A stretch of 64,000 nucleotides of DNA from Galdieria partita (Eukaryota > Rhodophyta > Bangiophyceae > Galdieriales > Galdieriaceae), in contig BQMJ01000031.1 in assembly GCA_025991245.1 (NCBI GenBank), positions 62,001-126,000 of the forward strand. Direction: 5' to 3'. The notes under the pieces were generated by a model. It saw nothing but the letters and a program-made list of their open reading frames with translations. It was not told the DNA's origin and searched no databases. The translations under genes were made by a program, and so were the position numbers. How positions within the stretch are numbered: the stretch's first letter is position 1; every line of letters begins with the position of its first letter. This document shows positions 46,317 to 57,813 of this stretch, in pieces.

Positions 46317-49300
46317 ATGTCTGGTTGGAACCTTCAAGTACAAGGCATGACTTGTAGTTCTTGTGCCAAGAATATCGAGAATGCACTATGCCAAGTAGAG
46401 GGAGTGTTCAACGTATCTGTTAACCTTATGTTGGGCTCGGTTCTCGTTCAAGGAGATTGCAGTGGAGAGCAATTAGTAAAGAAAGTTGAATTAATTGGAT
46501 TTAAGGTAGTGTCTTGTATGCCTGTAAGAAATGACTGCGAACAAGTGGGAAGCTCAGATCAAGCAAAGTTGAATATTCGTACCAAAACAAGGGATGAGAA
46601 CGATAACACCAAAAGACTGACAAGAGTGAAAGCAGGAATAACTTCAGAAGAAGAATATATTGACAAAGTTCCTACGACCCAATTGGTACTGCGATGGTAC
46701 AATAAAGAGGCTGCAGAACAGTGTGCCGAGTTGCTGAGAAACCTAAAGTTTGTTCAACAAGTATCCATATCAAATGTGTCTGACCTAGAGACTGCTTCCG
46801 TTACCCAATCGCATTGTTTAGATATCCTGAGACGTTGGAAAGAGTTCTTTACTAGGAAGCAAAATCATCACATTCAGTTGGTATTTCTTGTGAGTGCTGT
46901 TGCTTTTGACTTTCGAAACTTCTATCCAGAATCTCATAGAATGGAAGAGTTCACTCGTTGGCAACTATTTGTGGAAGAAATGGGAACCTCCAATACCAAG
47001 GCAGCTCTTTATGCTTATCTATCGAGTCATCTAACAAAGTTCTCATGGCAAACAGACTGCAAATTCGATGTTTCTGTGGCTAATACCAAAATGATGGAAA
47101 GTTTGACTAGTGCACTGCATAATGTATTTGAAGAAGGAAAGAAATGGAGAGATCGATTCCTATTGTGCGCTTTGTGTTCTATTTCTTTGCTTCTTTTAGT
47201 TGTTGTGGATCCTTCGAGTCTTTTAATGTTGCAAGTTGCTTTGGCTACCTTTGTACAATGCTATGGAGGATACCCATTTTATAGAGCTGCATTTCATGTT
47301 CTGAAACATTCAATGAGAGCCAATATGGCAGTATTGATTACTACAAGTACTTTGATAGCGTATATATATTCACTTAGTCTATGCTTCCAACGATGGTTTT
47401 TTGGAAAGACAACGGATTCAAGGTTGTTTATGCCGATGTTTGAAACGGGTGCTATGCTTATTACGGTTGTTTTGTTTGGAAAATGGATCGAGAGCACACT
47501 CAAGATGCGAGCTTCATGTGAGTTGGAACAGATCGGAGAACTGCTTCCCTCCAAAGTCAATTTAGTTCTCCATAAGGAACCAGTTGAAATTTCTCAAGTT
47601 TCGAATAGTGTTCTTCAAGTAGAAAGTAGTATTATTGAACCTGGGGATATCATTCAGGTGGAATCCGGATTGGCTATTCCGGTAGATGGAAAAATTGTAT
47701 TGGGAAGTAGTTTTGTGGATGAATCGGTACGTATGATGATATATAGAAGAAAGGATATGTATCTTATTCAATTTGTTTAGTTTTTAACAGGCGAACCTTG
47801 CACCGTTCAGAAAACAGTAAATGATATAGTCTATGCTGGAGCCATCAATATATCTCAACCTTTGTATATCCAAGCCACTAGTGTTGGTAGTAAAACTTCA
47901 ATGGAGGAGATATTGAGACTGTGGAACGAGACACAATTAAGTAAAGCTCCTACTGAACAAATAGCTGACAAAATTTCTGCCATTTTTGTACCAACCGTGT
48001 TGTTATTATCTTTTGGAGTATTTCTGTGTTGGTGGATTTGTCTCCAATTGAGGTAAGCCTTCATTGTCCATGTAGAGAAATGAATACTTATTTTGCAAAG
48101 TATTGTTCCAATGAATTGGTGGGTAAACGAAGGGAAAGTTTCATTCTGTCTCTACTTTTGTTTGTCTGCCATGGTCATTGCCTGCCCTTGTGCCTTGGGT
48201 TTGGCAGCTCCGATGGCTTATATGATTGCATCCTTCACTGCATTGCGACATGGCATCGTTTTTCGAGATATACCTACCTTGATAGGCTTCGTAGAAGATA
48301 TTGAAAATGTTGTCTTTGACAAAACAGGTACTTTAACATTAGGAAAACCTATCATTACACATTGTCATGAGTTGAGTTGTGAGAGTTCCAGTCAAAAGTT
48401 CTTGTGGAAAGTAGTGGAAGAATTGGAAAGTCAATGTGTACATCCTATTGCAAAGGCAGTGACAGAGTACGCGCGTCAGTGTATAGATAAGAATGATGTT
48501 TCATCATTTACTCTGTCTTCGGTAAAGGAACACACTGGAATGGGTATGGAAGCGGAATTTCGATGCACATCCAGTGACCAATGGCATTCCATTATGATTG
48601 GACAAAAGGACTGGATTCTAACGCGATGTATGGAAGCTCTAGTTTTGAACCACTCTTATAATCTAAAGGAGGCTTTGTTTCGATTAGAGCAGCTTCAGAG
48701 TAACGTGAAGAACGAAACGTTACTTTTGGTTGCCATCAATCATATACCAACTTGGCTACTGCTAGTTGAAGATGCTGTAAGACCTGAGGCACATCAAGCG
48801 ATACAATGGCTTGAGAATAGCCTAGGCGTACATTGTTGGTTGCTTTCTGGGGATAACTACAAGTCTGCTAGGCATGTTGCCAGTGCAGTAGGCATTCAAG
48901 AGAGACATGTTATGGCAAAATTACAACCTTGGCAAAAGTGGCAATGGATCCAATCGAAAATGAAAGAACAACATGAAGCCAACAACGGTACGAAGAGCAA
49001 AGTGGGTCGCATTGTCTTTGTGGGAGATGGTCTCAATGACGCTCCTGCTTTGGCTCAGGCAGATATTGGAATCGCTATGGGAAGTTCCAATCCTATTTCG
49101 CATCAAACATCAGCAGTCGTGTTAAAAAGGAATGACCTTCGTGATATTATTACTGCTTTAGATTTGGCAAAAAGACTAAAGAAGATAGTCTACTGGAACT
49201 ATGTATGGGCCATGCTTTATAACTTGCTGGCATTTCCATTGGCTGCAGGTTTGCTTTATCCGTTGTGGAGAATTCGAATACCTCCATTTCTGGCAGCCGG

Positions 49301-49460
49301 AGCAATGGGCTTCAGTTCCATCAGTGTCATGTTATCTTCTCTTCGACTTAAAAATTATCGCTCTCCCAGTGAATTTTTGTTAGAATCTGATAACGACATC
49401 GAGTTGCAACCAAGAGCAGAAACCAGGGATAATGAAGCCACACATTATTTAATGGGATAG
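46317..49460 (+). CDS. Copper-transporting P1B-type ATPase
   Basis: Three exons, 46317-47726, 47781-48052 and 48101-49460; 1013 residues. The N-terminal metal domain has GMTCSSCAKNIENAL. Two further ferredoxin-like stretches (about 120-165 and 200-265) lack a CxxC. The core has FVDES|FLTGEP across the first intron, CPC in IACPCALGLAAP, DKTGTLTLGKP, the HP dipeptide in ESQCVHPIAKAV, GDGLNDAPAL and MGFSSISVMLSSLRL. The CPC plus the MxxSS element indicates Cu+ specificity (CopA/CCC2/HMA5-8 group). Location, Golgi or plastid, is not decided by the N-terminus. Its stop overlaps the convergent polymerase gene by 12 bp. Confidence 0.94.
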
Positions 49461-52400
49461 TTGAGGAAATGCCATCCAAGGGGTTACCAAAGGAGCCAAA
49501 CGAATATGACGCATTCCCAAATGGTTGAGTCGTCGAACCACCAACTTTCCCAGTTTATCTCGATATTCGTCATGATATAATTGATTAGTCAGGTTTTGTT
49601 TTGAGTTTATTCGTTGAAGTCGTTCTTGCAGACAACCAGAATTCAGTCGACAAAGCAGCTCCAACAATGTTTGATAGAGTTTTTCTTTGCGTAAACCTGT
49701 CTTGCTGTCCAACCATGAATCCTCACCACGTTTTGCATGTACAAAAGTCCAAAAAGAATCATAATACTGTCTCTCCAGATATCGGAGCCATCTATAAAGA
49801 CTATTAACGAGAAAACCAAAAGAATAATCTTTGTCACAGCCTATGCACTTCAGTCTTTCGGCTTTCATTTCCTTTGTTGAAGTTATTTCAAAAAAGTCAA
49901 CCTCACAGGAACATGATGGACAGCATATCATCCAAGGCAAAAATGTCTGTTTTTCTACTGCTGCATCTCTTCTTTGGAAAATATGACAAGTTTCATAGGA
50001 ATGTGTACTAGAAGACTTGTGAGTTGTTGTTGATATGCCACAAGCTTCCAATAGTTGGTCTTTCTCTGCTTCATCGAATGCTGGTTCACAAAGTCGTAAA
50101 ACGGGTGGAAGTATTTGAGTATCAATATACCATTGTGTATCTACTGACAAATTACCGGCAGCGTCTTCCAATTCAGATGGATGATAAGGAACAGGTGTAG
50201 TATCAGATGTCCGTTGATAGCCACTTTCTGTCCGTTTGCACATCACGTATGGAATATATGATCCGGTGCGTACAGGAAAACCTTTACTGATAAGTCTCTT
50301 TGCAACTTCTACATGTGGGTTATTTGTGTCATTACTATAATCGGAAGGTTTCTGCGACAGAGACTTGGTAATCACAAACTTTTCCGGTGGAACAGAATTC
50401 CGACGAATTTGTTCAATATAGGAACGCAGACAAGATATGATATTGTGAATACATTCTTCCCTTTCAAATTTCGAGGATAAAAGAAGTTCAATAACTTGAC
50501 GAGACAGTTCTCTCGACGCTGGACACCAATCATGTCGAACCATTTCAACACCTTTGACCTCCAAAGCAGTTTCTCCTGGTCTAGAAACAGGATCAATTAA
50601 ACGCATGGCAGCATAATGTTTCTTCTGCAAAAGAAGCATTCGAGTATAAATGGCTTCAACATCAATTTCTAATGAACGAAAATTGCGATTAACTTCCTGT
50701 TTCAACACTCGACCTTTCTCTAAAACGGCATCCAAATCTTTCACTCCAGTATTTAGAAACATAGAGTCCGTATCGCCATAGATAACTTCAAAACCACATT
50801 TTTCGGCAATTTTGATGGTCTTGTCTAAGGTAACTCGACCAAACTGAGTCACTAGCGCGGCAAGAGTTTGTGCTCCAAAGCGTGAGTGCTCCGCCCCTAA
50901 ACAACCATATACTGAGTTTGCTGTCAGTTTCAATGCAGCCTGCTCAATATTTAATTGTTGTTGACGAGTAATATCCTTTGTCTTCTGTCGAAGTTCCTTG
51001 ACTTCTCTTCGTCTTTGAACAAGTTTCTCTAATACTTGAGGAAGAACACCTTTCTTTTTGGTGTGAATAACAACATCATCCAAGTTCTGAAACGATGACT
51101 CGTACAAAATGGTTGTCGTGAAACAAAGATTGTACTCTTGAATAATAGAAGGGTACAATGAGTTAAAGTCTAACTGTAAAATGAGCGAGTCATATAATCC
51201 TCTTTTTGGTTCCAGAACAAGACCGCCTTCGTACTTTGCCTTTCTTTTCGACGGTTTTCCTTGCATAACCTTCTCTGTAATGGTCCCCTGTTCCTCTGTA
51301 TTTGAAGACTTGAGAACTAATTGAAGCAATTCTTTCTTTGACCGGTCAAGTTTGTCTGGTAATATGGCTTTTGGAAAGAGCTCTTTGAAAGCATGACATA
51401 AGAGAATTTCGACGCGTTCTGCTCGAGTAAAGGATAAACAATTCGACCAGAGATAACCTGATATATATGCCAATTCCAGTGATAACGACAATGCAGCCAG
51501 TTTACAACAAAGTTGAAAAGAAACTGCAGCATGACAGGTATTCAAGTCCAAAAGTCCTCTCAAGCTCTGTGCCGAAGAGAAATATGCTTTTGTCTGGCGT
51601 GCATCAGGAAGAGAAACCAGCTTGGCATCCACACCGGTTGATACAGCTAAACTGGAAAGGCTATAATTGGTTTCTCTTGGTAAAAGTTCCTTCGATGCTA
51701 TCAGAGTATCTGCAATAAGTCTACCAGAAAATAATGTTTTCATGTAATAACTGGGTTCCTTTTTTGTTCTCTCTTGTCTAGAGGCTCCCTGTGAGTAAAG
51801 GTAGTCTTCTAGTTTTCTACTTCGTTTGAGACGTCCCAAAATACTCCAGTTTGGTGTCTGAAGATGTGAAAGCCTATGCAAGAGAATATCAAATTGAAAG
51901 GACTGAAGGTCATGGCCTAAAATAATATCAGGATCGGCATTGGAAAGCTTCTCTAAAAAGCAATGTAGCAATTGTGCTTCATTTGCAACTGTTTCAATAT
52001 GTCCACTTCGAGCAGTCATTTTCTCAAACTCTGGAGGAAAACTCTGATTTTTGAGAGGACGAATGATACTAAAAACATACTTTTGCACTGTTGAATTGAG
52101 AACACTACTCTGAAAAAACTCAAACGGTAAGAAAGGATAAAATATTCCTGTAACTGCAACGATCTCGTGCAAGTTGGTTTCTTCGTTCCATAGAAAAACA
52201 AAGGAAAGGCAAAGCAAAGAAAAAGTCAAAGCAGTTGAATACTCTGCAGGAACTTCACTTTTGCCTTCGGGAACAATATCTTCAATACTGTCCACTTGCA
52301 GACAGCATTTAAGAGAACAAGGCATATTGGAGGGTATCGTTGCGTTTCTGAGTCTCAGCCAACCAGGACCCTTCAGCTTCTTTTTTAACAGCAGTCTTTC

Positions 52401-53690
52401 CATGGCTGTGGTTGTCGTTCCGAAAATTCTGCTGAAGGTTTTTCCACCTTGGATAGACAGATCCTTAGAAGGAGGAGCATATTTAAATGGGTATTTAACT
52501 TTCAAGAAGTGACTCTCATCTTTTGGAACGCGAAGGTCGTCCAAAAATGGATGTATTCGAGTTACAGGCTTTGCTACGAATCGAGGCACATAAGGCGTCA
52601 CAATTTGCTGTACTTCTGGAAATACTTGCGATCGAATCAATTCAACTGCTTCATTCTTTTCTTGTACTGAATCTTGTTGAATAACATTCCAACGTGGTGC
52701 GAAATAGAGCACTCTATCAATATTCGGAAGATAAAGACATACATTCTTAAGTATTTGTCTCGGTCTTGCATCTGGATGGATTTCGTTTGACTGTAACTTG
52801 TCGTTCGATTCACAAAATAAACCTTTCCCAAATAGGAATAGTGACGATCCTCCCGCTGATATCACTTCCTCAATATCATACCAGAAGAACCTTATTTCAG
52901 TGTCTTCCGTATAGCATGGTGTATAATGTGAACTATCCGCTTGAAAGATATTTTGTGTAGAATTGTGCTCATAGAGAGAATAGTTACCTTCACCTTCGTC
53001 GTGCTGACTTATGTCCATTAAATCAACATTTTGAGACTCTCTATTGTTCACTGAACTTTTGTGCTGATTTTGTTCCAAAGCAAAGGAAAGTTGAGCATTT
53101 TCAGAGGAATTGTTTGGCTCAATTTCAGTAGCTTTCACGACCTCTTGAGCTAAATCAAACCTGTTGTTATCATTTGCTTCCATGAATCCTTTGTTTTGGT
53201 TCTTATCAACAGAGTTCGTGTAGAACTCCTGTTTGACTTCTTCGTTACTATTGTCGTCCAGCTCCTTTAAGAGTTCATCAGCAACTAGTCTTTTCGAAAT
53301 CTCGTGACTTTCCTTTTGTGATGTTTCCAACTGAGCAGATTCCGGTTGTAAGTAGTTTTTAGGAGTAGGAAATAAAAAGGCTGAATCGATCTTTTTTATA
53401 GGTGCTTGCGCTGTTGTTTGTCTCTTGGTCGATTTACGTTCCTTCCTATCCTCCTTAGTGGGATCTAAGGATCTCTTCATTTTTTTAATTTCGGAAATGG
53501 AGAACGCTTTTTGGCCTCCTTCCGCTTCTGAAGAGTCATCACCGCTTTTGCTGCTATCGTCTCCGGTACACTCTTCTTCTAAACCATAGTAATCTGAAGG
53601 GCGTCCTCCTTGTTTTCGTATTTTAGACAATGTGTTTAAAACGTCCTCTCTTTTTTTTGTAAACTGAGAGGTGCTAACTCTTTTAGGCAT
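49449..53690 (-). CDS. POLA1: DNA polymerase alpha catalytic subunit
   Basis: Intronless, 1413 residues. A charged N-terminal region (to about 300) opens MPKRVSTSQFTKKREDVLNT. The family-B core has an inactive exonuclease fold and catalytic motifs DFNSLYPSIIQEYNL (A), LTANSVYGCLGA (B) and YGDTDSMFL (C), plus KKHYAAMRL. At the C-terminus the first cysteine module is present (CCPSCSCEVDFF...LKCIGCDKD). The second module, normally four Cys after the YYDGW-like segment, has none at the expected places (YYDSFWTFVHAKRGEDSW follows). It starts primer extension with primase and the B subunit. An in-frame TTG lies 24 codons upstream; the ATG at 53690 is preferred. Confidence 0.96.
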   Translation of the reverse strand: MPKRVSTSQFTKKREDVLNTLSKIRKQGGRPSDYYGLEEECTGDDSSKSGDDSSEAEGGQKAFSISEIKKMKRSLDPTKEDRKERKSTKRQTTAQAPIKKIDSAFLFPTPKNYLQPESAQLETSQKESHEISKRLVADELLKELDDNSNEEVKQEFYTNSVDKNQNKGFMEANDNNRFDLAQEVVKATEIEPNNSSENAQLSFALEQNQHKSSVNNRESQNVDLMDISQHDEGEGNYSLYEHNSTQNIFQADSSHYTPCYTEDTEIRFFWYDIEEVISAGGSSLFLFGKGLFCESNDKLQSNEIHPDARPRQILKNVCLYLPNIDRVLYFAPRWNVIQQDSVQEKNEAVELIRSQVFPEVQQIVTPYVPRFVAKPVTRIHPFLDDLRVPKDESHFLKVKYPFKYAPPSKDLSIQGGKTFSRIFGTTTTAMERLLLKKKLKGPGWLRLRNATIPSNMPCSLKCCLQVDSIEDIVPEGKSEVPAEYSTALTFSLLCLSFVFLWNEETNLHEIVAVTGIFYPFLPFEFFQSSVLNSTVQKYVFSIIRPLKNQSFPPEFEKMTARSGHIETVANEAQLLHCFLEKLSNADPDIILGHDLQSFQFDILLHRLSHLQTPNWSILGRLKRSRKLEDYLYSQGASRQERTKKEPSYYMKTLFSGRLIADTLIASKELLPRETNYSLSSLAVSTGVDAKLVSLPDARQTKAYFSSAQSLRGLLDLNTCHAAVSFQLCCKLAALSLSLELAYISGYLWSNCLSFTRAERVEILLCHAFKELFPKAILPDKLDRSKKELLQLVLKSSNTEEQGTITEKVMQGKPSKRKAKYEGGLVLEPKRGLYDSLILQLDFNSLYPSIIQEYNLCFTTTILYESSFQNLDDVVIHTKKKGVLPQVLEKLVQRRREVKELRQKTKDITRQQQLNIEQAALKLTANSVYGCLGAEHSRFGAQTLAALVTQFGRVTLDKTIKIAEKCGFEVIYGDTDSMFLNTGVKDLDAVLEKGRVLKQEVNRNFRSLEIDVEAIYTRMLLLQKKHYAAMRLIDPVSRPGETALEVKGVEMVRHDWCPASRELSRQVIELLLSSKFEREECIHNIISCLRSYIEQIRRNSVPPEKFVITKSLSQKPSDYSNDTNNPHVEVAKRLISKGFPVRTGSYIPYVMCKRTESGYQRTSDTTPVPYHPSELEDAAGNLSVDTQWYIDTQILPPVLRLCEPAFDEAEKDQLLEACGISTTTHKSSSTHSYETCHIFQRRDAAVEKQTFLPWMICCPSCSCEVDFFEITSTKEMKAERLKCIGCDKDYSFGFLVNSLYRWLRYLERQYYDSFWTFVHAKRGEDSWLDSKTGLRKEKLYQTLLELLCRLNSGCLQERLQRINSKQNLTNQLYHDEYRDKLGKLVVRRLNHLGMRHIRLAPLVTPWMAFPQLSH

Positions 53691-53953
53691 TCTCAAAACG
53701 TCAAGCGCAATTTGAAATTGCCTCGCAAAGTTGTTCGACAATTGGTTTTCCTCTAAAAGCAATTTCTTGTCTCTTTGTCCATTAGCACGACACCGTCAAT
53801 CACTTCCAAGCAACAGTTTCATGAAAAAACAAATAAGAAGTACATAGAAAAAGATAGAAAAATTCGAGAAAATAAATGCTTTAGTCTGCAGAAACCACAT
53901 AAAAAAACGAAATGACTGTTCAAACAGTACGATAAGAAATACAATCCGTGACA

Positions 53954-55730
53954 CTACTCTTTCGGAACATTCCGTCGTCTCAAACCCTCGCTGGTTGCAT
54001 CACTACTTCGCACTTCTTCCTTGTTTTCTGTAGCTTCACCTTCATCTTTCTTCGACACACGCTTCTTCTTCTTCTTCTTATCCTTTGAACCAGAATTCAA
54101 CCCGAGGAACAGGAGAACAAAAACGGGAGGAATAAGAGCCACTAGAAGAATCGGCCTGTTTATACCTAAATCCACCATTTTGTCCAAAACAGGTCCGAGG
54201 CCAACTGATACGGCAAGCCTTTCCAATGGCTCCAACAAAGTTTCTACTTTGGTTATTATAGTTTCCGCAATATCCAAGATTTTCTCTTTCGTTCCTTTCT
54301 TTGTTGAAAGTCTCTTTAACTCGTTCTCTTCTTTCGCTACTTCATGCTTGTGCTTTAGCTCAAAAGTCTCCTTGGCTAATTTGGCAGCGTTTTCAATGTC
54401 AAAATCAACCAAGAAGTTATCAAAAACGATTCCTTGGTTCATAGTCCAAATTTCAATGGCAATTCCTCCAATCGGCTGGACTGTGGGATGCAAGTCTTCG
54501 TAGTAGTCCGGATTGGGTATCTTTCGAGGTCTCCAAGGACCTTTATAGTTAGGATTGTCAATAAGAGGTGCCTTCCATTTGCCTCTATAGCGAGGGTTGG
54601 GAATCATTGGCGGTTTCCATTTTCCACAACCTACTTCCTCACACTTTGGATTGGGAATCATCGGTGGCTCCCATTCCCCGTCTTCTTCATCGTCCCAGTC
54701 TTCAGGTTTACGAGCATTCGGATCTGGAATGCGTTCCTTTAAACACATAAGCCATTGCATACAAACAAAGTACACAAAGACATACCGGTTCATCATCCAA
54801 CCAACCTTCAGGCTTCACTGCTTCGGGATCGGGAATTTCTTTGGGTTCACTTTCGTCCCAATCGTCCGGCTTCTTAGCATTCGGGTCTGGTATCTTTGGG
54901 TTATCTACCCAATCAGCAGGCTTTTTGTCATTTGGATCGTCAATTTCCTTGGGTGGATTAACTGGAGGTTCAAAGTCATCAAGCAGTGAACCAGCCCTGA
55001 CTTCCTTGTTATCAACCAAGATTTGATAAGAACTATTCTTGTTGTCTACGATAAGAGTATATAAATGGGTCTTTGAATCAGTGTTCACTGAGGGTGCATT
55101 TCTCAGATGCTTTTCTTCCAATTTTCCAGTAAGAGGGTTGCGATACTGAAAAATGAAGTGAACTTTGTCCGTTATACCACATTTATCAGGACCAAACATG
55201 ATACTATACGGTGTATCGCCGTTTAATGAGGCAAAATCGGAAACTTCTTCCAACAAAAGCTTCACATAGGCACCTCCACATTCCAAGCCTTCATCAAGAC
55301 GTACTTCATATTGAACCACTAGAGTCTTCTTATCAAGAGGTCCTGTCTTAAAAGGGGCAACAATGCCATAATGTCTTGCTTTTCTTGTCACTATAAGCCC
55401 TTGATCTCCAGGAATGGCAGGATTTGCACCAGGACCGACGACAAACTCACCGGTATATTTAGGATCCTTTGAAAGCACCCATTTCGACTTCCAATCTCCT
55501 TGAAAAGTCTCCACAAAGAGAGCAGAACCTGGAACTGAGGGTTCATACGGCACTGATTTATAACCTTTAGGAAATATCACTGCAGTAGGTTCAGGTTTGC
55601 TAGAGGGAACATCTTCGTCCAAGCCATCCTCTACTTCTTCTGCAAAGGCTACAGGAAGAAAACAAGTAAAAAACAAGATACTTGCAAAGACAAGGAGAAC
55701 TACTCCTTTATGTGTTACTTTCCGCGCCAT
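53954..55730 (-). CDS. Calnexin
   Basis: Two exons, 55730-54786 and 54736-53954, phase 0, 49-bp intron; 575 residues. Signal peptide VVLLVFASILFFTCFLPVAFA, then the lectin domain (YEVRLDEGLECGGAYVKLL, MFGPDKCG, then HFIFQYRNP), the P-domain with four type-1 (IPDPNAKKPDDWD-like) and four type-2 (PMIPNPKC-, APLIDNPNYKGPW-like) repeats, the rest of the lectin fold, one membrane helix (ILLVALIPPVFVLLFLGL) and a basic then acidic cytosolic tail. It retains monoglucosylated glycoproteins in the ER for folding. The transmembrane helix separates it from calreticulin. Confidence 0.96.
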
Positions 55731-56859
55731 GAACTCCCACACCTGGACCAGGACCCAATAAAAATAAAATGAAATATCGGTTTTCCCCCCTATTCGGTCA
55801 ATGAAATGAATGTGGATTGAACAGATTTCAATCCAAAAGCATATGAAATGCCCGTTGCGTATGTCATTTTTCTTTCAATCTTCGTGTCCTTTGGCACTTG
55901 AAGTCTTGACTCATTTTTTTATTTTTCCTTGCTGCTCGTCTTTATTGAAGTTATCTTTTCCATGTTCAGTTTTTGAAAATAGTTCAAAATTTACAGTTTA
56001 CGGATAAGGTTGTTGTGGGTTTTTGGAAAGCTGCTAGTATATCATATCAACTTTGCACAAGGGAAAGAGGTTGTAATGTTTCGCTTTCAGTTAGTTCCCT
56101 TATAGTTGTGCACTTGTTTCTTGCACGTTATAACAACGAAACAAGGGTATTGGAATAAAACTTTCAGTTTTGTCAGAGTATTCCTTTATTATGAAAGGTT
56201 CTAATGAGAACACCATGTAGACCGTCTTTCAGAAAAGCCGCGCAATGGAATAGGTCGACAAGTTCTCGCAGGATAATTTTTCAATACTACAGAAAAGCTT
56301 TCGAATCAATTAGAATTTTCTAAGGCGAGTCTTCGTTGCTTCCTTACGTGGACAATTGAATGCTCTTGTTGTATCACCTTCCTTTGCATACAAGTTGTTC
56401 TTTCTGGAACTTGTTTTGATAAAAAGAAAAAGCTGTTGTGTTGTTTCATCTTCGCTCGGAAAATTTTTAGGGGATACTAAGAAAACCAAAGAGGCTGATT
56501 GTTTCCGAACATGATAACCCTTTGTGATTGAACTATAAACAGAGTAACAACAACAGTCCATTCTACAAGCTCCTTATGTATATCCCATCTGTTCCTCCAC
56601 AATCTCCTTTGTTGTAGGAATTCTTCGATCGAATCAAAATAGTAAATTTTCAGTTGTTACACCTTTCAAGGTTTGCTATTATACTGTTTCTCAGCTTCAG
56701 CACCTTGTATTGGGAAACTCTATTATGCAGACAATGTTGTTAAAACTGAAAATCTTCCATAGAGAGAGTGTGTGTGTGCAAATCCTTTTCTCTAGAGAAG
56801 ATTTGAAGAATGATTGCAACATTGCCCCATATTCATTTTATTGACGAACTCTGGTTCCT
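55731..56859. other. Intergenic region upstream of calnexin
   Basis: A gap of about 1.1 kb. Several short frames exist on both strands (for example 55810-56007 plus, 56310-56561 minus, the latter Lys/Thr-rich and without ATG), but none has a recognisable motif or a coherent splice partner. A TGTGTGTG run lies near 56770. Confidence 0.4.
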
Positions 56860-57303
56860 GTGAAGTTCTACACGATTCTTCTGTTGAAGAATGGATTTCA
56901 AGAATCACTAGTTCTTTCCGTGAATCAATTTTGCTGTTGTTCTCAGTATATAGAAGGACTTGAAGTTGCGAATACCCGATATCCAAAGTGCCTGTCTTGG
57001 AGATCTATTGAAGGTGAATACGAAGTAAGCTGTTTGTCCTTGATACTAGAGTATTTTGAAACTTGTTAGTCCCTTAAGACCATACAAGAAGCGGCTACTG
57101 GACTTGCTTCTTTGTTTACTATGAAAAACTCGTTCTCACAGAGCATCCCTGTCCAGGAGCCCTTTCTCCAATTACCTTCTAGAAACTGGCGGCGGATTGA
57201 TCCAACATTGCCCATTGAGAAAAAGACTCAGTTGTTTACTATGAAGCATATCATCAAATACATCTTTACAAACAAAACAATTTTGCCAGAACTATTACTT
57301 TAG
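56860..57303 (+). CDS. Possible two-exon gene, unknown product, start unresolved
   Basis: A frame open to 57024 ends in a good donor (GAA|GTAAGC). After TTGTTAG the next exon, 57070-57303, continues in phase 0 for 78 codons (SLKTIQEAATGLASLFTMKN ... KKTQLFTMKHIIKYIF). The clean phase and length favour real coding sequence. There is no ATG in the first exon, so an exon beginning after TTCTCAG (56947) may be preceded by another one. No family is recognised. The 14-bp word TTGTTTACTATGAA occurs twice, giving two LFTMK. Confidence 0.3.
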
Positions 57304-57813
57304 AAATGGAAATATACGTGATCGATCGTGATCGATTACGCTATGATCAACATAGTCAAATATCAAACGAAGTTCTCGACTGTTACAAGATAATGCTTCT
57401 CTCAGTAATGTTTGCTCTTCTTCCGAGACAATATTTTCCAGTTCTTCGACAATTTCAGTAAATACTTCTTCTTGCTTCTTTCTCTTGTCTTTCACATTGG
57501 GAAATTGCTCTCTCGTCACTCTGACTGCAAGTCTTGCTACCTCAAAAATATTCTTCTTGTGCTTGGCAAAATACTTTTCAACTTTGCTGGCCAGATCTGC
57601 AAGAGTGCCTGAAGAACTAGAGGAATGAACAGAAGGAGACTTTGGAGAAGATGGGCTTTTGGAAGAAGTTGAAGACAACGAAAAAGAAGAAGGAGAAGAA
57701 CGAGATAGCTTGGAGAAAGAAGGAAGTTTGGGAAAAGATGCACTGCTATTTTCGTACACGCCGGTACGAAAACCAGTCTCTCCAGGAATAGGTTTGTAAA
57801 AACTGGAAAACAT
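57295..57813 (-). CDS. Ser-rich hypothetical protein
   Basis: Intronless, 172 residues from ATG at 57813. Residues 25-70 are extremely Ser-rich (SSPSSFSLSSTSSKSPSSPK). The C-terminal 100 residues are charged and helical: KVEKYFAKHKKNIFEVARLA, KDKRKKQEEVFTEIVEELEN and EEEQTLLREALSCNSRELRL. I do not recognise it. Its stop overlaps the end of a possible plus-strand gene by 9 bp. Confidence 0.7.
   Translation of the reverse strand: MFSSFYKPIPGETGFRTGVYENSSASFPKLPSFSKLSRSSPSSFSLSSTSSKSPSSPKSPSVHSSSSSGTLADLASKVEKYFAKHKKNIFEVARLAVRVTREQFPNVKDKRKKQEEVFTEIVEELENIVSEEEQTLLREALSCNSRELRLIFDYVDHSVIDHDRSRIFPFLK

Noticed and set aside
55810-56158. Two overlapping plus-strand frames upstream of calnexin
   Set aside because: Phe/Ser/Cys-rich AT-driven frames without conserved features. 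They fit chance in AT-rich intergenic DNA.
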